Notes: generated by a model not told the origin, from the sequence alone. Shown: positions 54,261 through 63,538, numbered from the stretch's first letter. The stretch: DNA of 64,000 bases from Dyadobacter chenhuakuii (GCF_023821985.2 NZ_CP098805.1:1178001-1242000); one strand, 5' to 3'. Numbers and translations are program-made.

Positions 54261-56441
54261 ATGAAAAAAGTATCCAATAATACCGTTGTCAAGAAATCAG
54301 AACATAGTGACGTCATAGTGTACCCCGGAGAACCCTATCCATTGGGCGCAACGTATGACGGTGAAGGAGTTAATTTCGCATTATATTCCGAGAATGCCAC
54401 TGGTGTTGAGCTTTGCCTGTTCGAAAGCCAGGAAAGTGAACGGGAGCATATCAAGATTGAAATTCAGGAAGCGTCGCATCATGTGTGGCATGTGTATGTG
54501 CCTGGTTTAAAGCCTGGTCAATTATATGGTTACCGTGTCCACGGGCCTTTCGTCCCCACAGCAGGGTTCAGATTTAATCCCAATAAACTTCTTATCGATC
54601 CTTATGCAAAGTCCATTTCCGGGACAATCCAATGGCATGATGCGCTTTTCGGCTATGTGATTGGTGATGAAAATGAAGATCTCAGTTTCAGCGAGCTGGA
54701 TAGCGCTCCTTACATTCCTAAATCGGTGGTGATCGATTCGGGTTTTGACTGGGAGGGCGTACAGCCACCCGAGATTCCTTATCATGATACGATCATTTAC
54801 GAAACGCACGTAAAAGGGTTTACGGTGTTGAACGAGCAGATTCCTGAGGAAATACGGGGAACGTATGCTGCTATGGGGCATCCGGCCACCATTAAATATC
54901 TCAAAGAACTCGGCGTAAACGCAGTTGAGCTGATGCCGGTTCACCATTTTATTGCCGACCGGCATTTGAAAGAGCGCGAACTGACCAACTATTGGGGTTA
55001 TAATTCCATTGGTTTCTTCGCGCCGGACGTGCGTTACAGCAGTGCAGGAACGCTGGGCGAGCAGGTTGTTGAGTTCAAAAATATGGTGAAGGAATTGCAT
55101 AAGGCGGGCATTGAAGTGATCCTGGATGTGGTTTATAACCATACAGGAGAAGGTAACCATATGGGGCCGACTTTATCATTCAGGGGCATTGACAATATGT
55201 CTTATTACCGGCTTATGGAAGGTCGTTACTATATGGATTACACGGGAACCGGTAACACCCTGAATGCCCGGCTTCCGAGCGTGCTGCGCCTGATCATGGA
55301 CAGCCTGCGTTACTGGATCACCGAAATGCATGTGGATGGTTTCCGGTTCGACCTTGCTTCTACGCTTGCCAGAGAGTTGCATGAAGTGGACAGGTTGAGC
55401 GCATTCTTCGATATTATTCACCAGGATCCTATCATTTCGCAGGTGAAACTTATCGCCGAGCCCTGGGATATTGGTTTCAATGGCTATCAGGTAGGGAAGT
55501 TTCCGATCGGATGGGCCGAGTGGAACGGGCAATACCGCGATTGTATGCGCGATTACTGGCGTGGTGCCGATAGTATGCTCGCCGAATTCGCAGAGCGCTT
55601 TACAGGAAGTTCGGATTTATACAAAGGAGAATACCGCAGGCCTACGGCGAGCATTAACTTCATCACCGCACACGATGGCTTTACATTGAACGACCTCGTA
55701 TCGTATAATGATAAACGTAATTTTGCCAATGGTGAAAATAACAATGATGGAGACGATCATAACCGCTCATGGAACTGCGGGGTTGAAGGACCATCGGATG
55801 ACCCGGAGGTTAATGCATTGAGAAATAAACAAAAACGTAATTTCCTGACAACCCTGTTTTTATCACAAGGTGTTCCTATGCTGGTCGCCGGGGACGAGTG
55901 GGGCAGGACGCAGGGCGGGAATAACAATGCTTACTGCCAGGACAATGAGATATCCTGGCTCAACTGGGACAAGGCGGATACCGAATTATTGACATTCTCG
56001 CAAAAGCTGATTGCTTTCAGTAAAGCGCACCGTTCGTTCAGAAGACGGGACTGGTTCCGGGGCTTACCGATTAAGGGAAAAGGATTGGAGGATATTGCAT
56101 GGTTCCTGCCTGATGGAAGCGAGATGCCGGAAGAAAACTGGAACCACGACTACGCCAAATCACTGGCCGTTTTCCTGAATGGTAAGGGGATCCGTCACGT
56201 GAATAAAAAGGGCGAACCGATTTATGATGATAGCTTTTATATGATCTTCAATGCGCATTATGAACCCGTTGAATACATGCTGCCTCCAAAAAAATACGGG
56301 ACGGAATGGCGAAAAGTAATTGATACGAGTGAAGGCACAGTGAACGAAGAAGGCGAACTGTTCGGACCAGATGCGTCGGTGACGGTGGACAGCAGTTCGA
56401 TCATTGTATTTAAACATGCATTGGAACAACAGAAAATATGA
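54261..56441 (+). CDS. glgX: Glycogen debranching enzyme GlgX / isoamylase-type
   Basis: A 726-residue GH13 alpha-1,6-glucosidase: N-terminal carbohydrate-binding beta domain (about 25-120, PLGATYDGEGVNFALYSENA, VHGPFVPTAGFRFNPNKLLIDPYA), the catalytic barrel and a C-terminal beta domain. Active-site blocks: VILDVVYNHTGEGN, DGFRFDLAS (nucleophile Asp), LIAEPWDIG (acid/base Glu) and FITAHDGFTLNDLV. It debranches glycogen or acts as TreX making linear chains for trehalose synthesis. Its TGA overlaps the treZ ATG by 4 bases. The ATG at 54261 is chosen; an upstream start at 54201 is less family-like. Confidence 0.93.
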   Translation: MKKVSNNTVVKKSEHSDVIVYPGEPYPLGATYDGEGVNFALYSENATGVELCLFESQESEREHIKIEIQEASHHVWHVYVPGLKPGQLYGYRVHGPFVPTAGFRFNPNKLLIDPYAKSISGTIQWHDALFGYVIGDENEDLSFSELDSAPYIPKSVVIDSGFDWEGVQPPEIPYHDTIIYETHVKGFTVLNEQIPEEIRGTYAAMGHPATIKYLKELGVNAVELMPVHHFIADRHLKERELTNYWGYNSIGFFAPDVRYSSAGTLGEQVVEFKNMVKELHKAGIEVILDVVYNHTGEGNHMGPTLSFRGIDNMSYYRLMEGRYYMDYTGTGNTLNARLPSVLRLIMDSLRYWITEMHVDGFRFDLASTLARELHEVDRLSAFFDIIHQDPIISQVKLIAEPWDIGFNGYQVGKFPIGWAEWNGQYRDCMRDYWRGADSMLAEFAERFTGSSDLYKGEYRRPTASINFITAHDGFTLNDLVSYNDKRNFANGENNNDGDDHNRSWNCGVEGPSDDPEVNALRNKQKRNFLTTLFLSQGVPMLVAGDEWGRTQGGNNNAYCQDNEISWLNWDKADTELLTFSQKLIAFSKAHRSFRRRDWFRGLPIKGKGLEDIAWFLPDGSEMPEENWNHDYAKSLAVFLNGKGIRHVNKKGEPIYDDSFYMIFNAHYEPVEYMLPPKKYGTEWRKVIDTSEGTVNEEGELFGPDASVTVDSSSIIVFKHALEQQKI

Positions 56442-58273
56442 TAGATAACGAAAAATTGATACCGGGTGTACGGTTCAACGAATTCGGTGAGGCGCAGGTG
56501 GTCGTATGGGCTCCCGAATTAGAAGAAATTGCATTGCTGCTGGAAAACACACAGGAGCAGCGTCCGCTAAAAAAGCAGGAAATGGGTTACTGGCTGCTGA
56601 GGACCGATGCGCTGAAACCGGGCGATCTATACCAGTTTGTAGTAAAAGATAAGCCACAGCCGGATCCCGCATCCCTATGGCAGCCTCAGGGCGTTCACGG
56701 ACCTTCCGCTGCCTACGACGTTCGTAATTTCAAATGGACCGATAAGGACCTCCCGCAACTGGCGCTGAAAGATTACATTATCTATGAGCTCCATACCGGG
56801 ACTTTTACAGAGGAAGGCACATTTGCAGCAATGGAAAGCAAGCTGGATTATCTGGTTGAACTCGGTATTAATGCGATTGAAATTATGCCTGTTTCGCAAT
56901 TTGCGGGCGCGCGTAACTGGGGCTATGATGGGGTTCTTCCTTATTGTGTCCAGGATTCTTACGGCGGGCCGGAGGCGTTACAGCATCTTGTAAACGCCTG
57001 TCACAAGAAGGGAATCGCGGTTATCTTGGATGTCGTTTACAATCACATCGGCCCGGAAGGCAATGTGCTGCCGCAGTACGGCCCTTATTTTACGGATAAA
57101 TACAACACACCCTGGGGCGACGCGCTCAATTTTGACTCTCCCTGGTGCGATGGCGTCCGGGAATATTTTGTCGAAAATGTGCTGATGTGGTTCCGGGATT
57201 TCCACATCGATGCGTTGCGGATGGATGCGGTTCATGCCATAAAGGACATGAGTCCCGTGCATATCTTGCAGGAAATGAGGACGCATGTCGATGAGCTGGC
57301 TCAGCAGACTGGGAAAAGTCATTACCTAATCGTGGAGATGGACCTGAATGACACACGTTACATTAAGCCGATCGCAAATGGCGGTTACGGCATGGACGGA
57401 CAGTGGATAGATGAATTTCACCATGCATTGCGCGTTTCCTCAGGCCAGCAGCGAAGCGGTTACTACTCTGATTTTGAGCCTATAACATCCCTGGCTAAGT
57501 CGTATAAAGATGCCTACGTATATGACGGAGGGTTTTCTGAACATCGCAAGCGTAAGTTCGGTGTGAAGGCGGACGGACATTCCGGAGAGCAATTTGTGGT
57601 TTTTTCTCAAAATCACGATCATGTAGGAAACCGGATGCTGGGTGAGCGTACAAGTCAGCTTGTCTCGTTTGAAATGCAGAAATTGCTGGCCGGTGCTGTT
57701 TTTGTGAGCCCTTATTTGCCGATGCTTTTCATGGGCGAAGAATACAGCGAGAGCAATCCATTTCAGTATTTTGTGAGCCATACCGATCCTGAACTAGCGG
57801 AAGCTGTCAGAAAAGGCAGGAAGCGGGAGTTCGCAGCATTCCATTTGGATGGCGAAGCTCCGGACCCGATGTCTGAGGAAACTTTCAATAACTCCAAACT
57901 CCAATGGTCACTGCCGGAAGAAGGTCAGCATAAGACGATGTTGCAGTTTTACAAAGAGCTGATCCGTCTGAGAAAATCACAGCCGGCATTAACCAGCAAT
58001 GATCGCGAAGCATTGGAGGTTGAGCCCAACACGGTAAATGAAACGATTACCCTGCGTCGCTGGACTTCGGAACAGCAGATTGTCGCTGTCCTGAATTTCT
58101 CTAAAACGGTACGCGAAATGTGGTTACCAGAGCAGGGAAGCGGCTGGAAGAAACTGATCGCGTCCTCGGACCAAGTTTGGAATGGATTGGGGAATGTTAC
58201 CGACCCGCCGGCTGACCGACTGATTATGCTGCCGCCGGAGAGCTTTGCTATTTTTACAGATTCCGTATTTTAA
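56438..58273 (+). CDS. treZ: Malto-oligosyltrehalose trehalohydrolase
   Basis: A 611-residue GH13 enzyme that releases trehalose from malto-oligosyltrehalose. Seen: an N-terminal beta domain (GVRFNEFGEAQVVVWAPELEEIALLLE), YELHTGTFTEEGTFAAMESKLDYLVELGINAIEIMPVSQFAGARNWGYDGV and the TreZ-type LDVVYNHIGPEGNVLPQYGPYFTDKYNTPWGDALNFD. Catalytic blocks are IDALRMDAVHAI and VEMDLNDTRY, followed by FSQNHDHVGNRMLGER and LFMGEEYSESNPFQYFVSH. It is coupled to glgX by a 4-base overlap. The usual partner TreY (malto-oligosyltrehalose synthase) is not next to it; the following gene is on the other strand and overlaps its last 20 bases. Confidence 0.95.
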   Translation: MIDNEKLIPGVRFNEFGEAQVVVWAPELEEIALLLENTQEQRPLKKQEMGYWLLRTDALKPGDLYQFVVKDKPQPDPASLWQPQGVHGPSAAYDVRNFKWTDKDLPQLALKDYIIYELHTGTFTEEGTFAAMESKLDYLVELGINAIEIMPVSQFAGARNWGYDGVLPYCVQDSYGGPEALQHLVNACHKKGIAVILDVVYNHIGPEGNVLPQYGPYFTDKYNTPWGDALNFDSPWCDGVREYFVENVLMWFRDFHIDALRMDAVHAIKDMSPVHILQEMRTHVDELAQQTGKSHYLIVEMDLNDTRYIKPIANGGYGMDGQWIDEFHHALRVSSGQQRSGYYSDFEPITSLAKSYKDAYVYDGGFSEHRKRKFGVKADGHSGEQFVVFSQNHDHVGNRMLGERTSQLVSFEMQKLLAGAVFVSPYLPMLFMGEEYSESNPFQYFVSHTDPELAEAVRKGRKREFAAFHLDGEAPDPMSEETFNNSKLQWSLPEEGQHKTMLQFYKELIRLRKSQPALTSNDREALEVEPNTVNETITLRRWTSEQQIVAVLNFSKTVREMWLPEQGSGWKKLIASSDQVWNGLGNVTDPPADRLIMLPPESFAIFTDSVF

Positions 58274-58826
58274 TCTTCATCTCATGCGGCGCCACTTCGT
58301 CGCCGCCAAAATAGGGAAGGAGCTTATAAGCAATGCCCACGCCGCCTGAACAGTGGCGTGGCATTTTTGTATCCACCCCATGGTAAGAAAATATGTAAGC
58401 ATTATCCTCCAAAGCTATTTTGAAGCTGTTGGTCTCGTTCAGTTCGGCAGTGCCCAGGTCTTTTACTTCCCGGATGCCATTTGCGTAGGTATATGCATAG
58501 ATGTGTATGTTGCCCTCCAACCAGTTCCAGCCGAATCTTGCACTGTTGTTTTGATGTTGGGAGCTGCAATCAGAAAATCCATAGAGCTTATTGATGTCAA
58601 ACTGGTTTTCGGGAATGGCTGTCTGATAAATGCAGGAGCTGTCGAAAACGACCTGAAAACGCATTGAGCTGGCTGTGAAGGGCGTATTAGCATTTTTCTC
58701 GACCTCATGGTCACCGGCTTTAATGGTGTAAGTGATAAAATCATCACCGAAGCTAGGCGTGTTGCCAATCCAGTCGCAGGATATGGTGGCAACCAGCAGA
58801 ATGGCACAAAAAAGGAATGTTCTCAT
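58254..58826 (-). CDS. Hypothetical lipoprotein
   Basis: Not recognised beyond its export signal. A 190-residue protein with a lipoprotein signal (MRTFLFCAILLVATISC; cysteine at residue 17). The mature part is beta-rich and rich in aromatic and polar residues (SMRFQVVFDSSCIYQT, FGWNWLEGNIHIYAYTYANGIREV, PRHCSGGVGIAYKLLPYFGG). Four cysteines remain after the lipid one. The N-terminal ATG at 58826 is chosen over 58850. It overlaps the end of treZ by 20 bases, tail to tail, so the two coding ends constrain each other. Confidence 0.75.
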   Translation of the reverse strand: MRTFLFCAILLVATISCDWIGNTPSFGDDFITYTIKAGDHEVEKNANTPFTASSMRFQVVFDSSCIYQTAIPENQFDINKLYGFSDCSSQHQNNSARFGWNWLEGNIHIYAYTYANGIREVKDLGTAELNETNSFKIALEDNAYIFSYHGVDTKMPRHCSGGVGIAYKLLPYFGGDEVAPHEMKIKIRNL

Positions 58827-58919
58827 AACAATGTGCTGCATTACCGGCAAAGTTTAACCGATAATCAGCTAATGAACGAATGGTTGAGCTTAAAATTGAA
58901 TAAAATCCAAAGTGTGTGA

Positions 58920-59645
58920 TCAGTGTTTTGCAATCATGTAAGTATGGAATGTGAGCGGCGCGTCTTTCAATTTCTCCCGAAACTCTTCCACATTGCTGAA
59001 TTGCAGTTGTGTCATTGTTTTTGATTCAAAATTAATCTGAAAACTATCCACATCAAAAGGCCACGGAGTAACGCTGAGTTCGTTTTCGGCCGGTGACCAG
59101 AGCTCATAGTTCTGCTGATCCGGCCCGGCGCTGATCTCTATTTTGCGGCCTTCGGGCGGGACAAGATTTTGGCATAGCAACAAGGAAAATGCATCGCACC
59201 ATTCGAGGATAGCATAAGCCGTTTTGATCTCTTTCTCATCCAGCTGCGCTTCGTTAAGCCATTTTTGATCCCACTTTTTGAGTTTGGCACAATATGCGAT
59301 GATCTTTTTGTCGCTTTCTTTTTCGTATAAAAACTGCAAATGCTGCGATGTGAGCAATGCGATGAATCTGCTTTTGGATAACGCCAGTTGCAGGAGCTCT
59401 TCACATTTGTCCTCATCAAATTTCCGCATCTTGAAGTTCACAGGCCCGCCATTCTCGTTCAGGAGCGTGTTATCGTTCACAAATTCGTTGAATGCGTCGT
59501 CATGCTCCGTTGTGGCAATGATCGTTTCCAGCCACCTTTCCGGCCTTAGGTCCTGTTTCCAGTGAAAGCAGATTTGCCCGGAAAGCAGCCCGTGCGCGCG
59601 CTGTGAGATGATCTGCCAGCCATTTTCCTGATAATTAACAATCAT
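58920..59645 (-). CDS. DUF3891 family protein
   Basis: A 241-residue cytoplasmic protein of the DUF3891 family: IVNYQENGWQIISQRAHGLLSGQICFHW at the N terminus, ATTEHDDA as a possible metal-ligand HD pair and AILEWCDAFSLLLCQN further on. No biochemical role is known to me. The ATG at 59645 is preferred to 59678. The space between it and the terminator upstream is only about 30 bases, so its promoter must be compact or within the preceding hairpin. Confidence 0.8.
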   Translation of the reverse strand: MIVNYQENGWQIISQRAHGLLSGQICFHWKQDLRPERWLETIIATTEHDDAFNEFVNDNTLLNENGGPVNFKMRKFDEDKCEELLQLALSKSRFIALLTSQHLQFLYEKESDKKIIAYCAKLKKWDQKWLNEAQLDEKEIKTAYAILEWCDAFSLLLCQNLVPPEGRKIEISAGPDQQNYELWSPAENELSVTPWPFDVDSFQINFESKTMTQLQFSNVEEFREKLKDAPLTFHTYMIAKH

Positions 59646-59676
59646 ATTGTTAGTGAAATTTGAATTGATATATTGC

Positions 59677-59704
59677 AAAAAAGGCCAGGAACGAATCCTG
59701 GCCT
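59677..59704 (-). terminator. Intrinsic terminator of the small disordered-protein gene
   Basis: On the minus strand GGCCAGGA pairs with TCCTGGCC around 5 bases and is followed by a run of six T. It lies about 30 bases after the 58-residue gene's stop codon. It supports that gene being transcribed as its own unit. Confidence 0.8.
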
Positions 59705-59733
59705 ACCTTCACAAAACTGCATTTTCACAACGG

Positions 59734-59910
59734 CTATTGCTGCTGTTTTTGCTGTTTTGAATTGCTATGTTGCTCTTTGTGATTATTTGTAATGTGGTCT
59801 CCTTTAACCATTTCCTCTTCCTTATGCCTGCTGTCGATATTGTCTTTATTGTCAGGCTTGCGGTTGCTCTGCGTTTGTTGCATCGATCCCGAATTTTGTG
59901 ACTGTTTCAT
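59734..59910 (-). CDS. Small disordered Q/N/K-rich protein, 58 aa
   Basis: Not recognised. A 58-residue hydrophilic protein made almost entirely of Q, N, K, S, D, E, H and M (MKQSQNSGSMQQTQSNRKPD, then KGDHITNNHKEQHSNSKQQ). It has no hydrophobic core, so it is likely intrinsically disordered and perhaps stress-related. A start eight codons earlier (59934) is possible. A strong terminator just downstream and clear spacing from its neighbours argue that it is a real gene. Confidence 0.5.
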   Translation of the reverse strand: MKQSQNSGSMQQTQSNRKPDNKDNIDSRHKEEEMVKGDHITNNHKEQHSNSKQQKQQQ

Positions 59911-59949
59911 GACAATCTTTATTTGGTTATGCACACTACATTTTAAAAA

Positions 59950-61140
59950 TTATGCCAGCGGTGCGGGCTCCTTGTTAAATTCTCTTCGAGTTCCTTCATA
60001 AAGTTCGTATTCCAGTAAGCGACAGTCTATTGTGCTGGTATAGAACTCAATTCTGCGCTTGGCTTTCAATCCGATTTTTTTTGCAAGGTCCAGGTTTCCG
60101 GTAAATACATATCCGAAATATCCGCCACACTTTTGTTTCATAAAATCGCCAATCCGCGCATATGTTTCTTCCAGCTCTGCTATTTCGCCCAGCCGGTCGC
60201 CGTACTCGGGATTGATAAAAAATACACCTTTATTTTCTTTCGGCACTTCTGTATCGGCAAAGTCGCAGCATTCAAATTCTATGAGTTCGGCTACGCCGGC
60301 TGCGATGGCATTCTTCTTTGCATTGGCAATGGCCACATTGCTGTAATCTGTTGCAATAATTCGTAAGCCGGGCAGTTCCCTGATCTGCTGTTCCAGCTTG
60401 TCTTGCTCAGCGTAATATATTTCCTGGTCGTAGCCAAGCACGTGCATAAATGCGAAGTTATCCCTGAACAGGCCCGGGCGGCTGTTAGTAGCGATCAAAG
60501 CAGCTTCAATGGCCAATGTTCCCGACCCGCACATTGGATTAATGAATGTCGAATTTCGGTCCCAGCGGCTGGCAAGAATTGTGGCGGAGGCCAGCGCTTC
60601 GAGCATGGGCGCCCTGCCCGGAATTTTCCGGTAACTATGCCGCGCAAGCGAATCGCCCGATGTGTCTATAAAAATTTCAGCAGAATCATTTTTCCAAAAT
60701 AAGTGGATCACTGTGCCTATCAGGTCCGAACCTGTGGTTGGCCGCGTGCCTTTTTTATCGCGGAAACGGTCTACGATGGCATCCTTAACACGCAGGTTTG
60801 CAAACATGCTGTTATTGATGGTCGGGTTCTGAACATTGCTGGTAACGGAAAAATATCCTTCGCCGGCAATGATATCCTCCCAGGGCATTTGCAGCAGAAA
60901 CCGGTAAACGTCATCGGGATGGTGCGCTGTGAATGAACCCAGACTATACAAAACCTGGCTTGCGCAATAGAGATTAAGGTTTAGCTTAATGCACTCATTG
61001 ATAGATGCTTTGATCCGTAATCCGGTAACAAATGCTTCCTCGATATCAAATCCAAGGTCCTTAACCTCTTGTTCCAGATAGGGCGCAAGGCGTTTATGAC
61101 AAGTGATAATAACGCGGGAAGGTGTTGTGAAATATGACAT
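59950..61140 (-). CDS. THUMP-domain RNA methyltransferase (RlmL/TrmN-like)
   Basis: A 396-residue cytoplasmic N2-guanine RNA methyltransferase. The first half is a THUMP RNA-binding domain (about 45-160, VTGLRIKASINECIKLNL) with ferredoxin-like start. The second half is a Rossmann methyltransferase: INPMCGSGTLAIEAALIA binds SAM, IIATDYSNVAIANAKKNA is motif II and VFFINPEYGDRLGE is motif IV. Most family members have NPPYGER in motif IV; here the second proline is glutamate. It resembles the N-terminal half of RlmKL, which methylates 23S rRNA G2445; the exact site is uncertain. Confidence 0.87.
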   Translation of the reverse strand: MSYFTTPSRVIITCHKRLAPYLEQEVKDLGFDIEEAFVTGLRIKASINECIKLNLNLYCASQVLYSLGSFTAHHPDDVYRFLLQMPWEDIIAGEGYFSVTSNVQNPTINNSMFANLRVKDAIVDRFRDKKGTRPTTGSDLIGTVIHLFWKNDSAEIFIDTSGDSLARHSYRKIPGRAPMLEALASATILASRWDRNSTFINPMCGSGTLAIEAALIATNSRPGLFRDNFAFMHVLGYDQEIYYAEQDKLEQQIRELPGLRIIATDYSNVAIANAKKNAIAAGVAELIEFECCDFADTEVPKENKGVFFINPEYGDRLGEIAELEETYARIGDFMKQKCGGYFGYVFTGNLDLAKKIGLKAKRRIEFYTSTIDCRLLEYELYEGTRREFNKEPAPLA

Positions 61141-61191
61141 GCGTGAATTTGAGCTTTCGGCGGTCAGCTCTTTTGTTTTATTTTAAAAGAA

Positions 61192-61199
61192 CAAACTTA
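61192..61199 (-). promoter_or_regulatory. Predicted -7 element of the RNA methyltransferase gene
   Basis: TAAGTTTG on the minus strand matches TAnnTTTG and lies about 52 bases before the ATG at 61140. The -33 position is GTTA, only a partial match. Confidence 0.4.
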
Positions 61200-61219
61200 G
61201 TGCTTTCTGTCTTAACCGC

Positions 61220-63538
61220 CTATATTCCGTTCAGCTCACTTTCTGTAAATGCTTTTTCACGCCCGGTTAACTTCTGGCGCGTTTTTTCAACTTCCTCAGT
61301 AGTGATTTTGTCCGCATCATTACGCCATGATTTTCTGATAAAACTCAGCAGCTGGGCAATGTCTTCGCTAGGCATATCCTTGTCGTAGCCAATGCCGGGC
61401 ATATCGCCGCTTACCTCGGGCGTTTGGTACACGCGGCCATTTACTTTAACAGGACCGGTTAAGCCATAAAGAATGATGGAAATGAGCTTGTCCTTATTCC
61501 CCGTAACCCATTCCGACTGGTTCAATGGCGGAGCGAGCGACTTGATCCCAGCGCCATCTGCGCCGTGGCATGTCTGGCAAATGGATGTGAACAATGCTTC
61601 GCCTTTGGGAAATTCCTTTTTCAGCATGTCGGGATTCCGGTTGCCGCGCGCGCTCTGGACTGTGCTGATAACCCGTTGCAATTGCTTGTTCAACAGAAAG
61701 TCGGGATTGGATAGGGAAGCGGAAATTTCGGATTGGAAACTTTCTTCCTGATCCTGTAAGTTGCTGATAATGGCGTCGCTGACGTAACGGTTGTTTGGAT
61801 ATTTCGCAGCCAGCTTGGTAAGCAGTCCGCGGGCAGCGGTTGTATCGAATGGTTGGATGGTTTTTGCTGCAAGCGCAATGTAAGGGGCTGCTAATGTGTC
61901 ATTAGCGTCCACCATAGTATTGAATGCCGAAGCAAATTGCTGATAGGAACCGGGCGTCATCAATGCTGGCGAAACGGCAAGGCCTTGCATACGGAACTTC
62001 CAGTCAGCCTGTCTAAGCCATGCCAAAGCTTCCTCTGTTTTCAGGGAGTTAAGGCCTTCCAATGTCCATAATGCATGAATAGCAAGCAGCGGATTTGTTG
62101 TCTGCTTAATAGCGGCACGCAGGGCAGGAACGGTCTGATTATATTTCCCATCGATCAGCTTCTGTTGTGCGCGGTCTCTTACCCAGCCATTGGCATGGCC
62201 CAGCAATTTTACAAGGTCATCGGCGCCCGAGGGAATCATTACCGGTTTAGCCTTTGCGTTTTTTGGGACAATTTTATAAATACGTCCGCTGGAAAGTGGC
62301 TGTGTAAGGCTTCGCTTGCCAATCTGGTCTTTCAGATAGGGCGTCAGATAAGTTTTGTGCTGGATGATGCCGCGATACATGTCCAGAATATACATGGCGC
62401 CATCCGGTCCATTGTACAGGCTTACCGGGCGAAAACGCTCATCTGTGCTGGCGAGAAATTCTTTGTTTTTGTATGCCTGTTCTCCTTTAACAACATAGCC
62501 GTTTTCGCTGAGCACATTCCTTTTAATGAGGTTTGCCGATGGTTCGGGAACGAACGCGTTGAATGCGTAGCTGTCGCCAAACAGGTCGCCGCGGTAAACT
62601 ACTGGCGCTGCTGCTGCAGTGAAGTTGGTCAGGCGCAGGCTGTCGTCAAGGACATTTTTCATGTAGCCGCGGTTCACGCCGGGTGTAGGATGCAATGGGA
62701 AAACGCGGTTATTGGCCACCCATTTTTCATTGTAACCTGCCACATTCTTCTGGTTTTTGTTGGAAGCACCAAGTCCTGCCGGAAAATAGTCGCCGATCAG
62801 GTTTTGCGAATTGTTGTTATAATAAAGGCGTCCGTAATTATCCTGGCTGATGCCCCACTGGCCGCGGAAATGCGTATGTTCAATTTCCCATTTGTTGCCG
62901 CGCTTGCGGTAACGCTTGTCTGATTTGGCGTTGTAAATCCAGTTGTCCAGCGCCCGGAAAAGCCCGTTAGGCTGGTGCTCAACATTACCGCCTTCGGTGT
63001 ATTTCGGATCGACTAATGTTCTTTTTCCGACCTTATCATTTTTAATCTCATAAAACCAGAGGCTGGTTGGTTCTGCAACCAGTATGCCATTCTCAATAAG
63101 ACAGATCGCGCGTGGAAGAACAAGGGAATCGATCACTACTGTGCGGTCGTCATACACGCCGTCTTTGTTTTTGTCGTCCAGAATCACAATGTTCCCGTTC
63201 GGAATATCTTCGCCTGTACCGATGGTGTCGGGCATATAACCCGTCATTTCCACGACCCACATTCTGGCCTTGTCGTCGAACTGCATGGCAACGGGCGCAC
63301 TTACGAGCGGCTCGGCGGCGATCAGTTTTACTTTAAAACCATCTTCCACCTGCATTTTTGCAATGGTCTTTTCGGGTGAAATAAATGGTGCCAATGCTGA
63401 AACCTCAGCCTTGGCAGGCACTTCTTTTTCCACTTTCTCGGAAACGACCTGTTGTGAGCCGGTTTGCTTATTGGATTTACAATAAAACAATGTGACCGAA
63501 ATTGTCAGGAAAAGAATATAGAATCGGGACTTTTTCAT
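61220..63538 (-). CDS. PVC-type heme-binding cytochrome c lipoprotein with propeller and HEAT regions
   Basis: A 772-residue exported lipoprotein (MKKSRFYILFLTISVTLFYC; cysteine at 20). Residues about 60-430 look like the membrane-bound-dehydrogenase beta-propeller domain (PVAMQFDDKARMWVVEMTGY, NVEHQPNGLFRALDNWIYNAKS). HEAT-like helices follow (GHANGWVRDRAQQKLIDG), and a C-terminal cytochrome c domain has CQTCHG and a Met ligand region. Family members are thought to pass electrons from sugar oxidation to the respiratory chain; the substrate is unknown. The ATG at 63538 is preferred to 63607. It follows an ExuT-like transporter. Confidence 0.85.
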   Translation of the reverse strand: MKKSRFYILFLTISVTLFYCKSNKQTGSQQVVSEKVEKEVPAKAEVSALAPFISPEKTIAKMQVEDGFKVKLIAAEPLVSAPVAMQFDDKARMWVVEMTGYMPDTIGTGEDIPNGNIVILDDKNKDGVYDDRTVVIDSLVLPRAICLIENGILVAEPTSLWFYEIKNDKVGKRTLVDPKYTEGGNVEHQPNGLFRALDNWIYNAKSDKRYRKRGNKWEIEHTHFRGQWGISQDNYGRLYYNNNSQNLIGDYFPAGLGASNKNQKNVAGYNEKWVANNRVFPLHPTPGVNRGYMKNVLDDSLRLTNFTAAAAPVVYRGDLFGDSYAFNAFVPEPSANLIKRNVLSENGYVVKGEQAYKNKEFLASTDERFRPVSLYNGPDGAMYILDMYRGIIQHKTYLTPYLKDQIGKRSLTQPLSSGRIYKIVPKNAKAKPVMIPSGADDLVKLLGHANGWVRDRAQQKLIDGKYNQTVPALRAAIKQTTNPLLAIHALWTLEGLNSLKTEEALAWLRQADWKFRMQGLAVSPALMTPGSYQQFASAFNTMVDANDTLAAPYIALAAKTIQPFDTTAARGLLTKLAAKYPNNRYVSDAIISNLQDQEESFQSEISASLSNPDFLLNKQLQRVISTVQSARGNRNPDMLKKEFPKGEALFTSICQTCHGADGAGIKSLAPPLNQSEWVTGNKDKLISIILYGLTGPVKVNGRVYQTPEVSGDMPGIGYDKDMPSEDIAQLLSFIRKSWRNDADKITTEEVEKTRQKLTGREKAFTESELNGI

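Noticed and set aside
62075-62923. 282-codon open frame on the plus strand inside the cytochrome c lipoprotein gene
   Set aside because: Antisense to conserved propeller sequence; no domain, no start signal.
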